Shown here piece after piece: positions 17,336 through 27,765 of a stretch of 64,000 bases of DNA. The translations under genes were made by a program, and so were the position numbers. The notes below the pieces were generated by a model. The model ran no database searches. It was not told the origin of the DNA and saw only the letters and a list, made by a program, of their open reading frames with translations. The stretch covers positions 62,001 through 126,000 of the forward strand of contig JABURS010000043.1 in the NCBI GenBank assembly GCA_014762505.1, read 5' to 3'. Origin of the DNA: Chromatiales bacterium (GTDB lineage: Bacteria > Pseudomonadota > Gammaproteobacteria > SpSt-1174). How positions within the stretch are numbered: the stretch's first letter is position 1; the number at the start of each line of letters is the position of its first letter.

Positions 17336-17566
17336 GTAGGTCCTTTCTCGCTCGGTACTCGGATGCGCCGCGCGCGGGCGCGGCGAAGACCCGGGAATGA
17401 TAGCATGCCGGGCCGTCCTGCAGCCGTGGTTGCCCGGCCGGCGTGCCCCGGTCACATCCCGGGCCCGGGTATGCGAACCGGCCGGTCAAATCGGGTAAAA
17501 TGGCGGCATTTCACACGCCCTGCCCCGGCAGGCACCCGCACCGGATATAAGGAAGTCGATCTCCCC

Positions 17567-18535
17567 GTGGCCAAGTTCATCCTCGGCAATACGTTTCGCA
17601 AGAAGGCGTTCGACAACCCCGTTGTGCGCCACACGCTGTGGTTCCTGGACCTGCTCCTCATCGGCCTGCTGTACGGCATCTTCAAGCTGCTGCCGGTGAC
17701 CTGGGCCTCGGCACTGGGTGCCCGGCTCGGTCGCCTGTTCAGCCGGCTGTTCGAGGGGCGAAACCGGCATATCCGTGCCAACCTGTCGCTGGCCTTCCCG
17801 GAGAAGTCGGCCGAGGAGATCGAGCGCCACGTGGGCGAGGTCTGGGCGAACGCCGGCGCGATACTGGCCGAGTACCCGCATATCCGCCGCATCATCGATC
17901 CACAGCGCGATTTCCTGGAGATCGTGATCCGCGAGCAGATCCCCGCCTATTCCGATCCGAACCAGCCGGCGGTGTTCGTGGTGGCGCACCTGGCCAACTG
18001 GGAGGTGGTCGGCGCTTCCATGGCGCGATTCGGCATCCGTTCCTATGCCATGTACGCGCCGCTGGCCAATCCCTGGTTCAACCGGCTGATGCTGCGCTAT
18101 CGCGGCATGCTGGGCTGCGAGCTCATCTCGCGCGACCAGGGGGTGCGCCCCTTCGTCAACGCGCTCAAGGGCGGCGGTTCGGCGGCCATGATCATCGACC
18201 GGCGGGTCGAGGGGGGTGAACCCATCCCGTTCTTCGGTGTCGATAAGCCATCGTCGACCCTGCCCGCACGCCTGGCGCTGCGTTTCAAGGCCCCGCTGGT
18301 GCCGGTGCAGGTCGAGCGGCTGTCCGGGCCGCGGTTCCGTGTCACCTTCCACGAGCCATTGCAGGTGAGCGACCCGCAGGCCGATGTCGATACGCAGGCC
18401 ATCGACCTCACGCGCCAGATCCACGAGCACTACGAGCGCTGGATCAGCGCGCGTCCGGGCGAGTGGCTTTGTACGAAAAAAATCTGGCCCGGTGATATAC
18501 TCCGGGCCAGAACCGATGCCTACAGAAAGGCGTAG
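17567..18535 (+). CDS. LpxL/HtrB-type lysophospholipid acyltransferase (copy 1)
   Basis: A 322-residue inner-membrane acyltransferase of the lipid A lauroyl/myristoyltransferase family. An N-terminal hydrophobic helix (LWFLDLLLIGLLYGIFKLL) is followed by RANLSLAFPEKS and the catalytic HX4E motif HLANWE (141-146). MIIDRRVEGGEPIPFFG is the family's acyl-donor element. The start is taken as GTG 17567 behind AAGGA at 17549-17553; the much longer open frame upstream is antisense to the GNAT gene. It heads a plus-strand set with the 2-hydroxylase-like gene. It may acylate a sphingolipid-type product rather than lipid A; not decidable here. Confidence 0.8.
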   Translation: MAKFILGNTFRKKAFDNPVVRHTLWFLDLLLIGLLYGIFKLLPVTWASALGARLGRLFSRLFEGRNRHIRANLSLAFPEKSAEEIERHVGEVWANAGAILAEYPHIRRIIDPQRDFLEIVIREQIPAYSDPNQPAVFVVAHLANWEVVGASMARFGIRSYAMYAPLANPWFNRLMLRYRGMLGCELISRDQGVRPFVNALKGGGSAAMIIDRRVEGGEPIPFFGVDKPSSTLPARLALRFKAPLVPVQVERLSGPRFRVTFHEPLQVSDPQADVDTQAIDLTRQIHEHYERWISARPGEWLCTKKIWPGDILRARTDAYRKA

Positions 18536-18564
18536 GTATCGGACAACGCACAGGTAATCCCGTC

Positions 18565-19212
18565 ATGTCGGAGCATCAATCAACCCGCGCGCATCGAGTG
18601 GACGAGTCGGTTCGTCTGTTCGAGAACCCGCTGCTGGAGAAACTCAGCCACGTGCACCCCATCGTGCCGCTGCTGGTGTGGGGCCCGCTGGCGTTGTGGC
18701 TGATGGTGCGCGCGGTGACGGTCCACGGCATCGGCCCCGCCGGGCTGGCACTGATCGCGGTGGCCGGCCTGCTGACCTGGACGCTCGCCGAATACCTGCT
18801 GCACCGCTTCCTGTTCCACTTCCCGGCGAAGAGCCGGATGGGCAAGCGGTTCATCTACCTGTTCCACGGCGTGCACCATGACACCCCGCAGGACAAGACC
18901 CGCCTGGTGATGCCGCCGGCCGGCGCGGCGCCGATCCTGGCCGTGCTGTGGCTGCTGTTCAGCCTGGTGCTGCCGCAGCCCTGGGCCGAGCCCTTCACGG
19001 CCTTCTTCATCGTCGGTTACCTGGTGTACGACTACATCCACTACGCGACGCACCACTTCCCCATGCGCCACCCCCTGCTGCGTTACCTCAAGCAGTACCA
19101 CATGCGGCATCACTTCGCCGGTGAGGAAGGGCGTTACGGGGTGAGTTCCCCGCTGTGGGACTGGGTCTTCGGCACCTACGTGCCGAAACCGGCGTCCGCC
19201 GGCAAGCGCTGA
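18565..19212 (+). CDS. Fatty-acid 2-hydroxylase-like membrane protein
   Basis: A 215-residue membrane di-iron enzyme of the sterol desaturase/fatty acid hydroxylase superfamily. Histidine clusters HRFLFH (80-85), HGVHH (101-105), HYATHH (159-164) and HMRHH (179-183) match the spacing in FA2H/Scs7, the enzymes that 2-hydroxylate the N-acyl chain of ceramide. TPQDKTRLVMPP directly after the second cluster, and the ending SSPLWDWVFGT, are also characteristic. There is no cytochrome b5 domain, unlike in yeast Scs7. It lies between two LpxL-type genes, 29 bp after the first. Ceramide acyl hydroxylation is a good inference from family and locus. Confidence 0.8.
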   Translation: MSEHQSTRAHRVDESVRLFENPLLEKLSHVHPIVPLLVWGPLALWLMVRAVTVHGIGPAGLALIAVAGLLTWTLAEYLLHRFLFHFPAKSRMGKRFIYLFHGVHHDTPQDKTRLVMPPAGAAPILAVLWLLFSLVLPQPWAEPFTAFFIVGYLVYDYIHYATHHFPMRHPLLRYLKQYHMRHHFAGEEGRYGVSSPLWDWVFGTYVPKPASAGKR

Positions 19213-19266
19213 TCCTGGTCGTGGTGATCCACGCACCCGCTGGCCGCTGAGGCCGGAACACCCGCC

Positions 19267-20217
19267 ATGCCCAAGTACTATCTGCTGCCCAAACGGTTGA
19301 TCGACCGCGCCCCCTGGGTGCAGACGCCGGTGTGGATGCTCGAGGCATCGGTCTTCTACCTGTTCCTGGCCTTTGCGCGCCTGCTGCCGTTCCCGGTGGT
19401 CGCCGCCGTCTTCTCGTACGTGCTCGGCAGCCTCGGTTATCACAACGAGAAGAAGCGGCGCGTGGTGCGGCGTAACGTGGCGATGGTGCTGCCGCAGGCC
19501 ACGGAGGCGGAGCGGGAGCGGGTGGTGAAGCGGATCTTCCGTTCCACCGGCCTGGCCGCGGCCGAGCTCTTCCTGCTCGGGCGACTCTGGCGCCGTCGCC
19601 ACCGCTATCTGGAATTCTCGGTCCACCCGGAGGCGCAGGCCGCCTTCGAGCGCAAGGAGGCGATGGTCTTCGCCACGGCGCACACCGGCGCCTGGCAGCT
19701 GTGCAATCTCATCAGCCGCGAGTATGGCCTGGCCATCTCCACGATTTACGCCAGGGAGCCGAACCCCTGGCTGCACCGTTTCTTCCTCGGCCTGCGCAAG
19801 GCCTTCGGCGCGCGACTGGTGCCGAGCACCGGCGGGGCGCGCGAGCTGGTGCGCGAATTGGCCGCCGGCCACTCGGTGGGGGCGGCCTTCGACACCCGCC
19901 TGGACCAGGGCGAGATGGTGCCCTTCTTCGGCATCCCGGCCCCGACCAACACCATGCCGGCCCTGCTGTCCCTGCGTGGCTACAGGCTCATCCCGATCCG
20001 CGCCCTGCGCCTGCCGGGGCATCGTTATCGTGTCGAGGTGCTGGCACCGCTCACGCCGGCAGATCCGCAGGCCGGGCGACAGGCGCAGGTGTTCGATCTT
20101 ACTGCGCAGCTCAATCACGTCTTCGAGGGCTGGATCCTCGAGGACCCGGGCCAGTGGCTGTGCATGAAGCGGCGCTGGCCCAAGGACGCGTATCCGGCGG
20201 AGGCCGCGCGTGCCTGA
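19267..20217 (+). CDS. LpxL/HtrB-type acyltransferase (copy 2) with altered active-site motif
   Basis: A 316-residue protein of the lipid A acyltransferase family, with an N-terminal hydrophobic helix (VFYLFLAFARLLPF), RRNVAMVLPQATE and the donor-site element RLDQGEMVPFFGIPAP. The catalytic motif is HTGAWQ (139-144), with Gln in place of the acidic residue of HX4D/E. In this family the acidic residue supports the catalytic histidine, so the enzyme may be slower, changed in chemistry or inactive. The 3' end overlaps the third ELM1-family gene by 8 bp, which suggests coupled expression. Confidence 0.75.
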   Translation: MPKYYLLPKRLIDRAPWVQTPVWMLEASVFYLFLAFARLLPFPVVAAVFSYVLGSLGYHNEKKRRVVRRNVAMVLPQATEAERERVVKRIFRSTGLAAAELFLLGRLWRRRHRYLEFSVHPEAQAAFERKEAMVFATAHTGAWQLCNLISREYGLAISTIYAREPNPWLHRFFLGLRKAFGARLVPSTGGARELVRELAAGHSVGAAFDTRLDQGEMVPFFGIPAPTNTMPALLSLRGYRLIPIRALRLPGHRYRVEVLAPLTPADPQAGRQAQVFDLTAQLNHVFEGWILEDPGQWLCMKRRWPKDAYPAEAARA

Positions 20218-21349
20218 GGCCGGCAGCATGCCGCGGGTCTGGGTCGTGGATGCCTACCGCTCCGGGGAGCAGACCCAGCTGCGGGCCCTGGCGGAGGGGC
20301 TGGGCTGGCCCTTCGAGATCAAGACCCTGCGCTACCGCAAGTACGAGATGCGTACCAACCTGTTTCGTGGGCGCGACCTCCGTGGCATCGACCTCGACGC
20401 CTCCGATACCCTGCAGTCCCCCTGGCCGGACCTGGTGCTGTCCTCCGGCATGCGCAACGAGCCGGTGTGCCGCTGGATCCGCGACCAGTCCGGTGGCCGC
20501 ACGCGCATCGTCTTCATCGGCCGGCTGTGGGCCGATCCCGCGCATTTCGACCTGGTGGTCACCACGCCGCAGTACCGCGTGCCGGAACGGCCCAACGTAC
20601 TGCGCAACGACCTGCCCCTGCACCATGTGCGGCCCGACCGGCTGGCCGAGGCCGCCGCCCGATGGGCCCCCCGGCTGGCCCATCTGCCGCGTCCCTACAT
20701 CACCGTGAACGTGGGTGGCAACAGCGGCCCCTACGCCTTCGGCCGGCATGCCGCGAGGCGACTGGTGCGCGATGCGGTGGCCCTGGCGCGCGCGCGCGGC
20801 GGCTCGCTGCTGGTGAGTTCCAGCGCACGGACCCGCCCGGCCGTCATCGAGGCCTTTGCCGCGCAGGGCGACGTGCCCATGCAGCTCTACCGCTGGAAAC
20901 GCGGGGATGCCGAGAACCCCTATCTGGGCTTTCTCGCCCTGGCCGACGAGATCGTCGTCACAGCCGACAGCATCTCCATGCTCTCCGAGGCCTATGCCAC
21001 GGGCAAGCCGGTCCACATGTTCGACCTGGGGGCGGGGCGCCTGAGCATGCGTCGCGACCTGCACCTCGCGGCCGGCGAGCCGGCAAGGGCAGAGGCGGTC
21101 ATGAGGGAGGATGCGGACCGGCCGGACCTGGCCATCGGCGCCCTGGCCTACCGCGCGCTGATGCGCTGGGGCTGGAAACACCTCTCGCGGGACATCAGCC
21201 AGGTCCACCTGCGCCTGATCCGCTCGGGGAAGATGAACTGGCTGGGCGACCCGCTGCCCCCGATGCCGGCCGAGGGCCAGTCCAGCGACATGCAGCGCGC
21301 CGTGGCCCGGATACACGAGCTGCTGGGGCTGGACGCGCCGCCAGCCTGA
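20210..21349 (+). CDS. ELM1-family GT-B-like protein (copy 3)
   Basis: A 379-residue ELM1-family protein with WVVDAYRSGEQTQL at the N-terminus, LQSPWPDLVLSSGMR, RIVFIGRL, a TTPQYRVP loop, VGGNSGPYAFG and ALADEIVVTADSISMLSEA. It is closest to copy 2. GTG 20210 overlaps the acyltransferase gene by 8 bp; ATG 20228 is the alternative. That gives three copies of one family within 14 kb, each beside lipid- or sulfation-related genes. They may act on successive sugars or on different lipid acceptors. The reaction is not known. Confidence 0.75.
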   Translation: MPEAGSMPRVWVVDAYRSGEQTQLRALAEGLGWPFEIKTLRYRKYEMRTNLFRGRDLRGIDLDASDTLQSPWPDLVLSSGMRNEPVCRWIRDQSGGRTRIVFIGRLWADPAHFDLVVTTPQYRVPERPNVLRNDLPLHHVRPDRLAEAAARWAPRLAHLPRPYITVNVGGNSGPYAFGRHAARRLVRDAVALARARGGSLLVSSSARTRPAVIEAFAAQGDVPMQLYRWKRGDAENPYLGFLALADEIVVTADSISMLSEAYATGKPVHMFDLGAGRLSMRRDLHLAAGEPARAEAVMREDADRPDLAIGALAYRALMRWGWKHLSRDISQVHLRLIRSGKMNWLGDPLPPMPAEGQSSDMQRAVARIHELLGLDAPPA

Positions 21350-21392
21350 AACCGGCGCGACGTCCTTCCGGTTGGATGTATCACCCGGTCGC

Positions 21393-21409
21393 GGCGGGCC
21401 TGGCCCGCC
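21393..21409. repeat. GGCGGGC palindrome, copy 3
   Basis: The same seven-base stem GGCGGGC / GCCCGCC, here with loop CTG, between the convergent ELM1-family and ABC exporter genes. Identical stems occur at 6486 and 10849. The rest of the 182 bp gap contains CCTCTGTGGCGC at 21439-21450, similar to a block near 34340, but no gene. Confidence 0.5.
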
Positions 21410-21531
21410 CTATGGCACCGAGGTAAACCGGATGTGTTCTTCCTCTGTGGCGCTTAGATTTTTCGTGTACGCCTATGGGGCACGATGCATAGGGCGGCCC
21501 CCGTGGCCGCCGCAGATGCCATTCGACGGGC

Positions 21532-23259
<1,728 letters not shown>

Positions 23260-23343
23260 AAGCGGGTTTCCAGGTCGCGTGGCGGCGCAGGTCGGGCCGG
23301 GGCGGGGATTATCGCCTCTGGGCAGGGGGTGTTCAAACCGGCC

Positions 23344-24411
23344 TCACCAGCGCAGGCGGTAGACCAGCAGGACGGCGGCCGCCAGGATGCAGGCCAGCGG
23401 GAAGGCAGCGGTGGCCGGCGCCGGCAGGTGGAAGATCTGGCCCAGTGCCAGCACCACCTGGGAGCCGAGGTAGAACAGCACGCCGATCAGCGCCCCGGTG
23501 GCGAGCTGGCGGCCCATGCCGCTGCGCCGGCTACCCGGCTTCACGCCCAGGCCCAGGGCGAGCAGTCCCATGGTCACGGTGGTCAGTGGTAGCAGCAGGC
23601 GGTTCCAGAAGGCCATGGCGGGGGCCTCCGAGGCCTGGCCGCTGCGGGTCAGGTAGCCGTGATACTCCCGCAGCACGCTGGTCGACATGCTGTCCAGGCT
23701 GAGCAGTAGCCGGTCCAGCTCGTCCTGCGACCAGAGCCCGTCCATCGTCAGCTCGGCCGGTTGCCGGATGGTCATCACTCCCCCCTCCCAGCGGCGCTCC
23801 AGGGTCTTGTGCAGGCGCCAGCGGCGCCCGCCCAGGGGTTCGGCGCGCACGGCGTGTATGGCGCGCAGCAGTTGCTTGTCTTCGGCGAATACGTAGATGT
23901 CGATGTCGCGGGGCGGCTTGCCGGCCTTCAGCCGGCCGACACGGAAGAAGGTGTTGTCCGAGCGCGACCAGAGGCTCTGGCCGGGCTCCAGGCTGTTGTT
24001 GCCGCGGGCGTCGCTGCGGATCTCCTCGCCCAGCTGGTGCAGTGGCGGGGTGACCCACTCCATGGCGCCCCAGAGCGTCAGCGCCAGGACCAGGAAGGGT
24101 ACTGCGAGCAGGCGCAGGAAGCGGGACTTGTCCAGGCCCGAACCACGCACCATGGTCATCTCGTTGGCCTGTTCCAGGCGGGCAAAGGCCGTGAGGGTGC
24201 CGATCAGCACGATCACCGGGGCGAGCATGATGAGCTGTTGCGGCAGGGTGAAGGCCACGTACAGCATGGCCTCGGTGGTGGTATAGCGACTGGTGACGCG
24301 GTCGAGTTCGTCGATCAGGCGCACCAGCATGAGCAGGATGGCGAGGATGGCGGTGGCCATCAGCCAGCCGGCGACCATGTGGCGTGTCAGGTAACCGCGG
24401 AGTATGCGCAT
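23344..24411 (-). CDS. lptG: LptG-like permease (YjgP/YjgQ family)
   Basis: A 355-residue inner-membrane protein of the LptF/LptG family, the permease subunits that pull LPS out of the inner membrane together with LptB and LptC. It has two N-terminal helices with RLIDELDRVTSRYTTTEAM, a periplasmic beta-jellyroll region (residues about 130-260, e.g. WSRSDNTFFRVGRL) and three C-terminal helices. It lies 4 bp after the LptF-like gene. It may be the housekeeping LPS pair or a dedicated copy for the lipid made by this locus; the position right beside the ceramide operon favours the latter, but a genome search is needed. Confidence 0.8.
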   Translation of the reverse strand: MRILRGYLTRHMVAGWLMATAILAILLMLVRLIDELDRVTSRYTTTEAMLYVAFTLPQQLIMLAPVIVLIGTLTAFARLEQANEMTMVRGSGLDKSRFLRLLAVPFLVLALTLWGAMEWVTPPLHQLGEEIRSDARGNNSLEPGQSLWSRSDNTFFRVGRLKAGKPPRDIDIYVFAEDKQLLRAIHAVRAEPLGGRRWRLHKTLERRWEGGVMTIRQPAELTMDGLWSQDELDRLLLSLDSMSTSVLREYHGYLTRSGQASEAPAMAFWNRLLLPLTTVTMGLLALGLGVKPGSRRSGMGRQLATGALIGVLFYLGSQVVLALGQIFHLPAPATAAFPLACILAAAVLLVYRLRW

Positions 24412-24415
24412 GGCG

Positions 24416-25516
24416 TCAGTGGGCCCCCCGCAGGCGCAGTGGCCGCAGACGTGCCCCCGGCAGCATCAGCCCCAGCAGCAGTGCCAGCGGCAGCAGATAG
24501 GCGAGCCACAGCCCGGGTACCGCCGGAATGCTGCCCTGCTCGACGAGGGTGCGTATCACCGTGATCTCGGTGAAGATCAACAGATAGGCGGCTACCGCCA
24601 GCAGGTTGCCCCGGGTCTGCGATGCCCGCGGCCGCGAACGGGCCAGCGGGAAGGCGAGCAGGGCCAGCAGGATACTGGCCAGCGGGGTGGACAGGCGCCA
24701 CTGGTATTCGGCGATATCCTTCGGATCGGTCGATCGCGCCAGCTCGAAGGTCGGGGTGGCCTTGTTGCGGTATTTCTCCCGTGCCTCCTCGGCGGCACCC
24801 CAGATAATGTTCATCTCCGCAAAGCGCATGCTCCAGTCGGTCTCGCCGGCCTGGTCGAGCAGGTAGCTGTAGCCGTCGCCGAAGGTCAGCAGCGCCTCCT
24901 GCCCGGGGTCCAGCCGGGGCAGGCGGGCCGTCTCGGCACGTATCAGCTCGATGTAGCTGGCGCCGTCCTCGTCCAGGTGGGTCTGGAAGAGGAAGACCTT
25001 GCGATGCAGCCCCTCTTCCTCGGCGCGTTCGTCGGCGATGAACATGTAGCCGTCGTCGTCCAGCGAGACGAAGCGCCCGGCCGAGAGGTTGCTGGCGTCG
25101 AGCTGGCTGATGGCGCGACCCTCCAGGCGATAGATGCTGTCGTAGGCCCAGGGGCGACCGAATACCGAAAGCAGGGCCACCACCGTGGCAATGAGCAGGG
25201 CGGCCATGCCGACGCTGCCCAGCAGGCGCAGCGGGGAGACGCCCACCGAGGCGAGCACGGCGATCTCGCCGTTCTGGTACAGCCGCCCCATGACGAACAG
25301 CACGGAGAAGAACATCGAGGTGGGCAGGATGATCTCCAGCGTGGTGATGCTGGACAGCCCCACCAGCTTGAGGGCGGTGAGCATGTCGATGAGCCCGTCG
25401 GCCGCCATGGCGAGGTTCTTGGAGAGGCTGAAGCCGGTGTAGACGAGCAGGAACAGGCCTACCCCCAGGATAACCGGGCGCAGGATCTCGCGGACGATGT
25501 AGCGGTCGATCAGCAT
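24416..25516 (-). CDS. lptF: LptF-like permease (YjgP/YjgQ family)
   Basis: A 366-residue partner of the LptG-like protein. N-terminal DRYIVREILRPVILG and the FFSVLFVMGRLYQNGEIAVLASVGVS segment (a cytoplasmic coupling helix that would contact an LptB-type ATPase) are typical of LptF. A periplasmic jellyroll region follows, with a helix-rich C-terminus containing PLARSRPR. It starts at ATG 25516, 22 bp after the metallophosphatase stop, so the whole minus-strand run from aasR to the ABC exporter is tightly packed. No LptB, LptC or LptA gene is seen in the window. Confidence 0.8.
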   Translation of the reverse strand: MLIDRYIVREILRPVILGVGLFLLVYTGFSLSKNLAMAADGLIDMLTALKLVGLSSITTLEIILPTSMFFSVLFVMGRLYQNGEIAVLASVGVSPLRLLGSVGMAALLIATVVALLSVFGRPWAYDSIYRLEGRAISQLDASNLSAGRFVSLDDDGYMFIADERAEEEGLHRKVFLFQTHLDEDGASYIELIRAETARLPRLDPGQEALLTFGDGYSYLLDQAGETDWSMRFAEMNIIWGAAEEAREKYRNKATPTFELARSTDPKDIAEYQWRLSTPLASILLALLAFPLARSRPRASQTRGNLLAVAAYLLIFTEITVIRTLVEQGSIPAVPGLWLAYLLPLALLLGLMLPGARLRPLRLRGAH

Positions 25517-25538
25517 GGTCGTGACCGGCCGATGGCCA

Positions 25539-26486
25539 TCACGCGGCGTGTGCGCGTTCGATCGACTGGGTGGTGCATGTGCTCGTCTCCACGCGGTGGT
25601 CCATGCCTACGCGCCGCGCGGTGAGTTCCAGTTCCCAGCCCCGCCCGGCACGGGTGATGCGGTAGAGATGATACGCCGCCAGTTCGCCGTGCACCGAGGA
25701 GGCGGAGGGGACGCCGATCACCGGGGCGTGACCGTCACGGGTCTCCAGCGCCTGGTGATGGCTCTCGTGGCCGTGGCCATGGATGACCAGCTCGATGCCC
25801 TCGGCGGCCAGCAGCGCCTGCAGCTCGGCGCTGTCGACCAGGCGCTTGCGGCGGCTGACCGTGCCCTCGATGAGCGGGTGATGGATGAGCAGGACGCGGA
25901 ACAGGCCCTCGGCACGCGTGCTGCGCAGCAGCTGCACGAGGCGCTCGCGCTGTGCCGCGCCGACCCGGCCCACGGCCAGTCCCGCGGGCGAGGCAACGGC
26001 GCTGGACAGCCCGATCAAGGCCAGTGGGCCGCGGCGACGCAGCACCGGGAAGGCATTGTCCACATCGTCCGCGGCTGCATCCGTTGCGTCGCCCTGCCAG
26101 TAGGGCGCCCAGTGGGCGGCGCCCTGCTCCCAGGCGCCGGGTACGGTGGCGTCGTGGTTGCCGGGCACGATCATCACGCGCGCGGGGTCGGCAAGGCGAT
26201 CCAGCCAGGCGCGCGCCTGCCGGTATTCGCTCTCCAGGCCGAGATTGGTGAGGTCGCCGGTCACGGTGATCCAGTCCGGGGCTTGGGCATGCAGGTCCGC
26301 CACCAGGCGGTCCAGGGTCTCGGGGAGGTAGCGCTTGTGGCGTTTCGTGTACCAGGAGAGCAGGCCCAGCAGGCGCTTGTTGAGTACGGCAGTGGGCGGC
26401 ACACCGGCGGGCAACGGCAGGTGCGGGTCCGACAGGTGTGCCAGTACCGTGCTGCTCGTGTCCTCTGGGTGGCGGCGGGGCTGCAT
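25539..26486 (-). CDS. Calcineurin-like metallophosphatase
   Basis: A 315-residue metallophosphoesterase with the full motif set: SDPH (D-x-H, residues 19-22), GDLTN, GNHD, a HHP pair, and GHGH. It is close to the Icc/CpdA-like branch. ATG 26486 is chosen over the longer frame (26654), which overlaps spt and is arginine- and proline-rich. It stands between spt and lptF in one strand run, 64 bp after spt. In this position a lipid phosphatase acting on a phosphorylated sphingolipid intermediate is possible, but cyclic nucleotide or other phosphoester substrates fit as well. Confidence 0.75.
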   Translation of the reverse strand: MQPRRHPEDTSSTVLAHLSDPHLPLPAGVPPTAVLNKRLLGLLSWYTKRHKRYLPETLDRLVADLHAQAPDWITVTGDLTNLGLESEYRQARAWLDRLADPARVMIVPGNHDATVPGAWEQGAAHWAPYWQGDATDAAADDVDNAFPVLRRRGPLALIGLSSAVASPAGLAVGRVGAAQRERLVQLLRSTRAEGLFRVLLIHHPLIEGTVSRRKRLVDSAELQALLAAEGIELVIHGHGHESHHQALETRDGHAPVIGVPSASSVHGELAAYHLYRITRAGRGWELELTARRVGMDHRVETSTCTTQSIERAHAA

Positions 26487-26550
26487 CAGCGTCGTCGTGG
26501 TTTGCCGGGTTGATATGGCGGGCCGGGCACGTGGCCCGGCCCGCGAGCGC

Positions 26551-27765
26551 CTAGTCCTGGCCGCCGCAGCGGGCCGAGGCAAAGGCCGTGCTGGCACGGG
26601 CGTCCCCGAAGGCGGCCACGATGGCATCGATCTGCTCGAAGCTGTGACCGGCACTCATGCTGCAGCGCAGCAGCGAGGCGCCGTCCGGCGAGGCGGGCGG
26701 GACCACCAGGTTGACGTAGACGCCGCTGGCCAGCAGCTCGTTCCAGATGCGGGCCGCCTCGTCGTGGGACTCCACGCGTACCGCGACCACCGGGCTGGGT
26801 GGCGAGGCGAGCTTGCAACCCAGGTCGGTGAGGCCGGTGTAAAGCCGGTCCACGTTGGCCCACAGCCGCTCCTTGATCTCGGGGCGGGTGCGGATGGCCT
26901 TCAGTGCCCAGTGTGCCGCGGCGATATTGGCCGGGCTCGAGGAGGCGGTGAAGATGTAGGGGCGGCTGCCGTAACGCAGCAGGTTGAGTTCTTCGTGGCG
27001 GCTGACGCAGAAACCGCCCAGCGAGCCCAGGCTCTTGCTGAAGGTGCCGGTGATGAAGTCCACCTCGTCGAGGATGCCGGTCTGTTCAGCCACGCCCAGG
27101 CCTCTCTCGCCGTACACGCCCAGGGAGTGGGCCTCGTCCACCATGAAGTAGGCGCCGAATTCCTTGGCCACGGCGCAGAGCTCCGCCAGCGGGGCGGTGT
27201 CGCCCAGCATGCTGTACAGGCCCTCGGTGATGACCAGTGAACCCTCGGCGTCCGCGCCTAGACGGCCGAGACGCTTGCGCAGGTCGTCCGGGTCGTTGTG
27301 GCGGAAGGTGAAGAAGTCCGCCCCGCTGATGCGGCAGCCGTCATAGATGCTGGCGTGGCTGTGGGCGTCGAGCACCACCTTGTCGCCCGCGCGCAGCAGG
27401 CCCATGATCAGGCCGAGGTTGGCCTGGTAGCCGGTGGAGAAGATCATCGCCGACGGCACGCCGTAGAAATCCGCAAATTCCTGTTCCAGCGCGACGTGGC
27501 TGGAGAAGCTGCCATTGGCCATGCGCGAGCCGGTGGTGCCGCTGCCCTGTTCGTGCAGGGCGTCGCAGGCCGCATCGAGAATGCCCTGCTCGAAGGTGAG
27601 GCCGAGGTAGTTGTTGGTGCCGGCAAGAATGGTGCGCCTGCCGGCGATCATGGCCTCGGTGGCGGACAGCAGCTTCTCCATGACGACCCGGCTGGGGTCG
27701 GCGTCGGCCGCTCCCAGGGCGTCACGAATGTGTGTGAGTTCGGCGAAGCGTTTGGAAATACTCAT
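26551..27765 (-). CDS. spt: Serine palmitoyltransferase-type alpha-oxoamine synthase
   Basis: A 404-residue PLP enzyme that would condense serine with an acyl thioester to form 3-ketosphinganine, the first committed step of sphingolipid synthesis. NNYLGL (51-56) is the family's substrate-entry motif, HSHASIYDG carries the ring-stacking histidine, VDEAHS (209-214) the PLP-pyridine aspartate and TFSKSLG (241-247) the PLP lysine Lys244. BioF and KBL share the fold; the neighbours (dedicated ACP, acyl-ACP synthetase, NAD-dependent reductase) point to Spt. The start overlaps the acpR stop (ATGA, 27762-27765). The absence of biotin or threonine genes nearby supports this call. Confidence 0.85.
   Translation of the reverse strand: MSISKRFAELTHIRDALGAADADPSRVVMEKLLSATEAMIAGRRTILAGTNNYLGLTFEQGILDAACDALHEQGSGTTGSRMANGSFSSHVALEQEFADFYGVPSAMIFSTGYQANLGLIMGLLRAGDKVVLDAHSHASIYDGCRISGADFFTFRHNDPDDLRKRLGRLGADAEGSLVITEGLYSMLGDTAPLAELCAVAKEFGAYFMVDEAHSLGVYGERGLGVAEQTGILDEVDFITGTFSKSLGSLGGFCVSRHEELNLLRYGSRPYIFTASSSPANIAAAHWALKAIRTRPEIKERLWANVDRLYTGLTDLGCKLASPPSPVVAVRVESHDEAARIWNELLASGVYVNLVVPPASPDGASLLRCSMSAGHSFEQIDAIVAAFGDARASTAFASARCGGQD

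Noticed and set aside
15857-17566. Upstream 570 codons of a long plus-strand frame ending at 18535
   Set aside because: This part is antisense to the nucleotidyltransferase and GNAT genes; the acyltransferase starts at GTG 17567.
26551-27765. Spt as a BioF (biotin) or KBL (threonine) enzyme
   Set aside because: The fold is shared, but the operon with ACP, acyl-ACP synthetase and CerR favours serine palmitoyltransferase; no bio or tdh gene is close.
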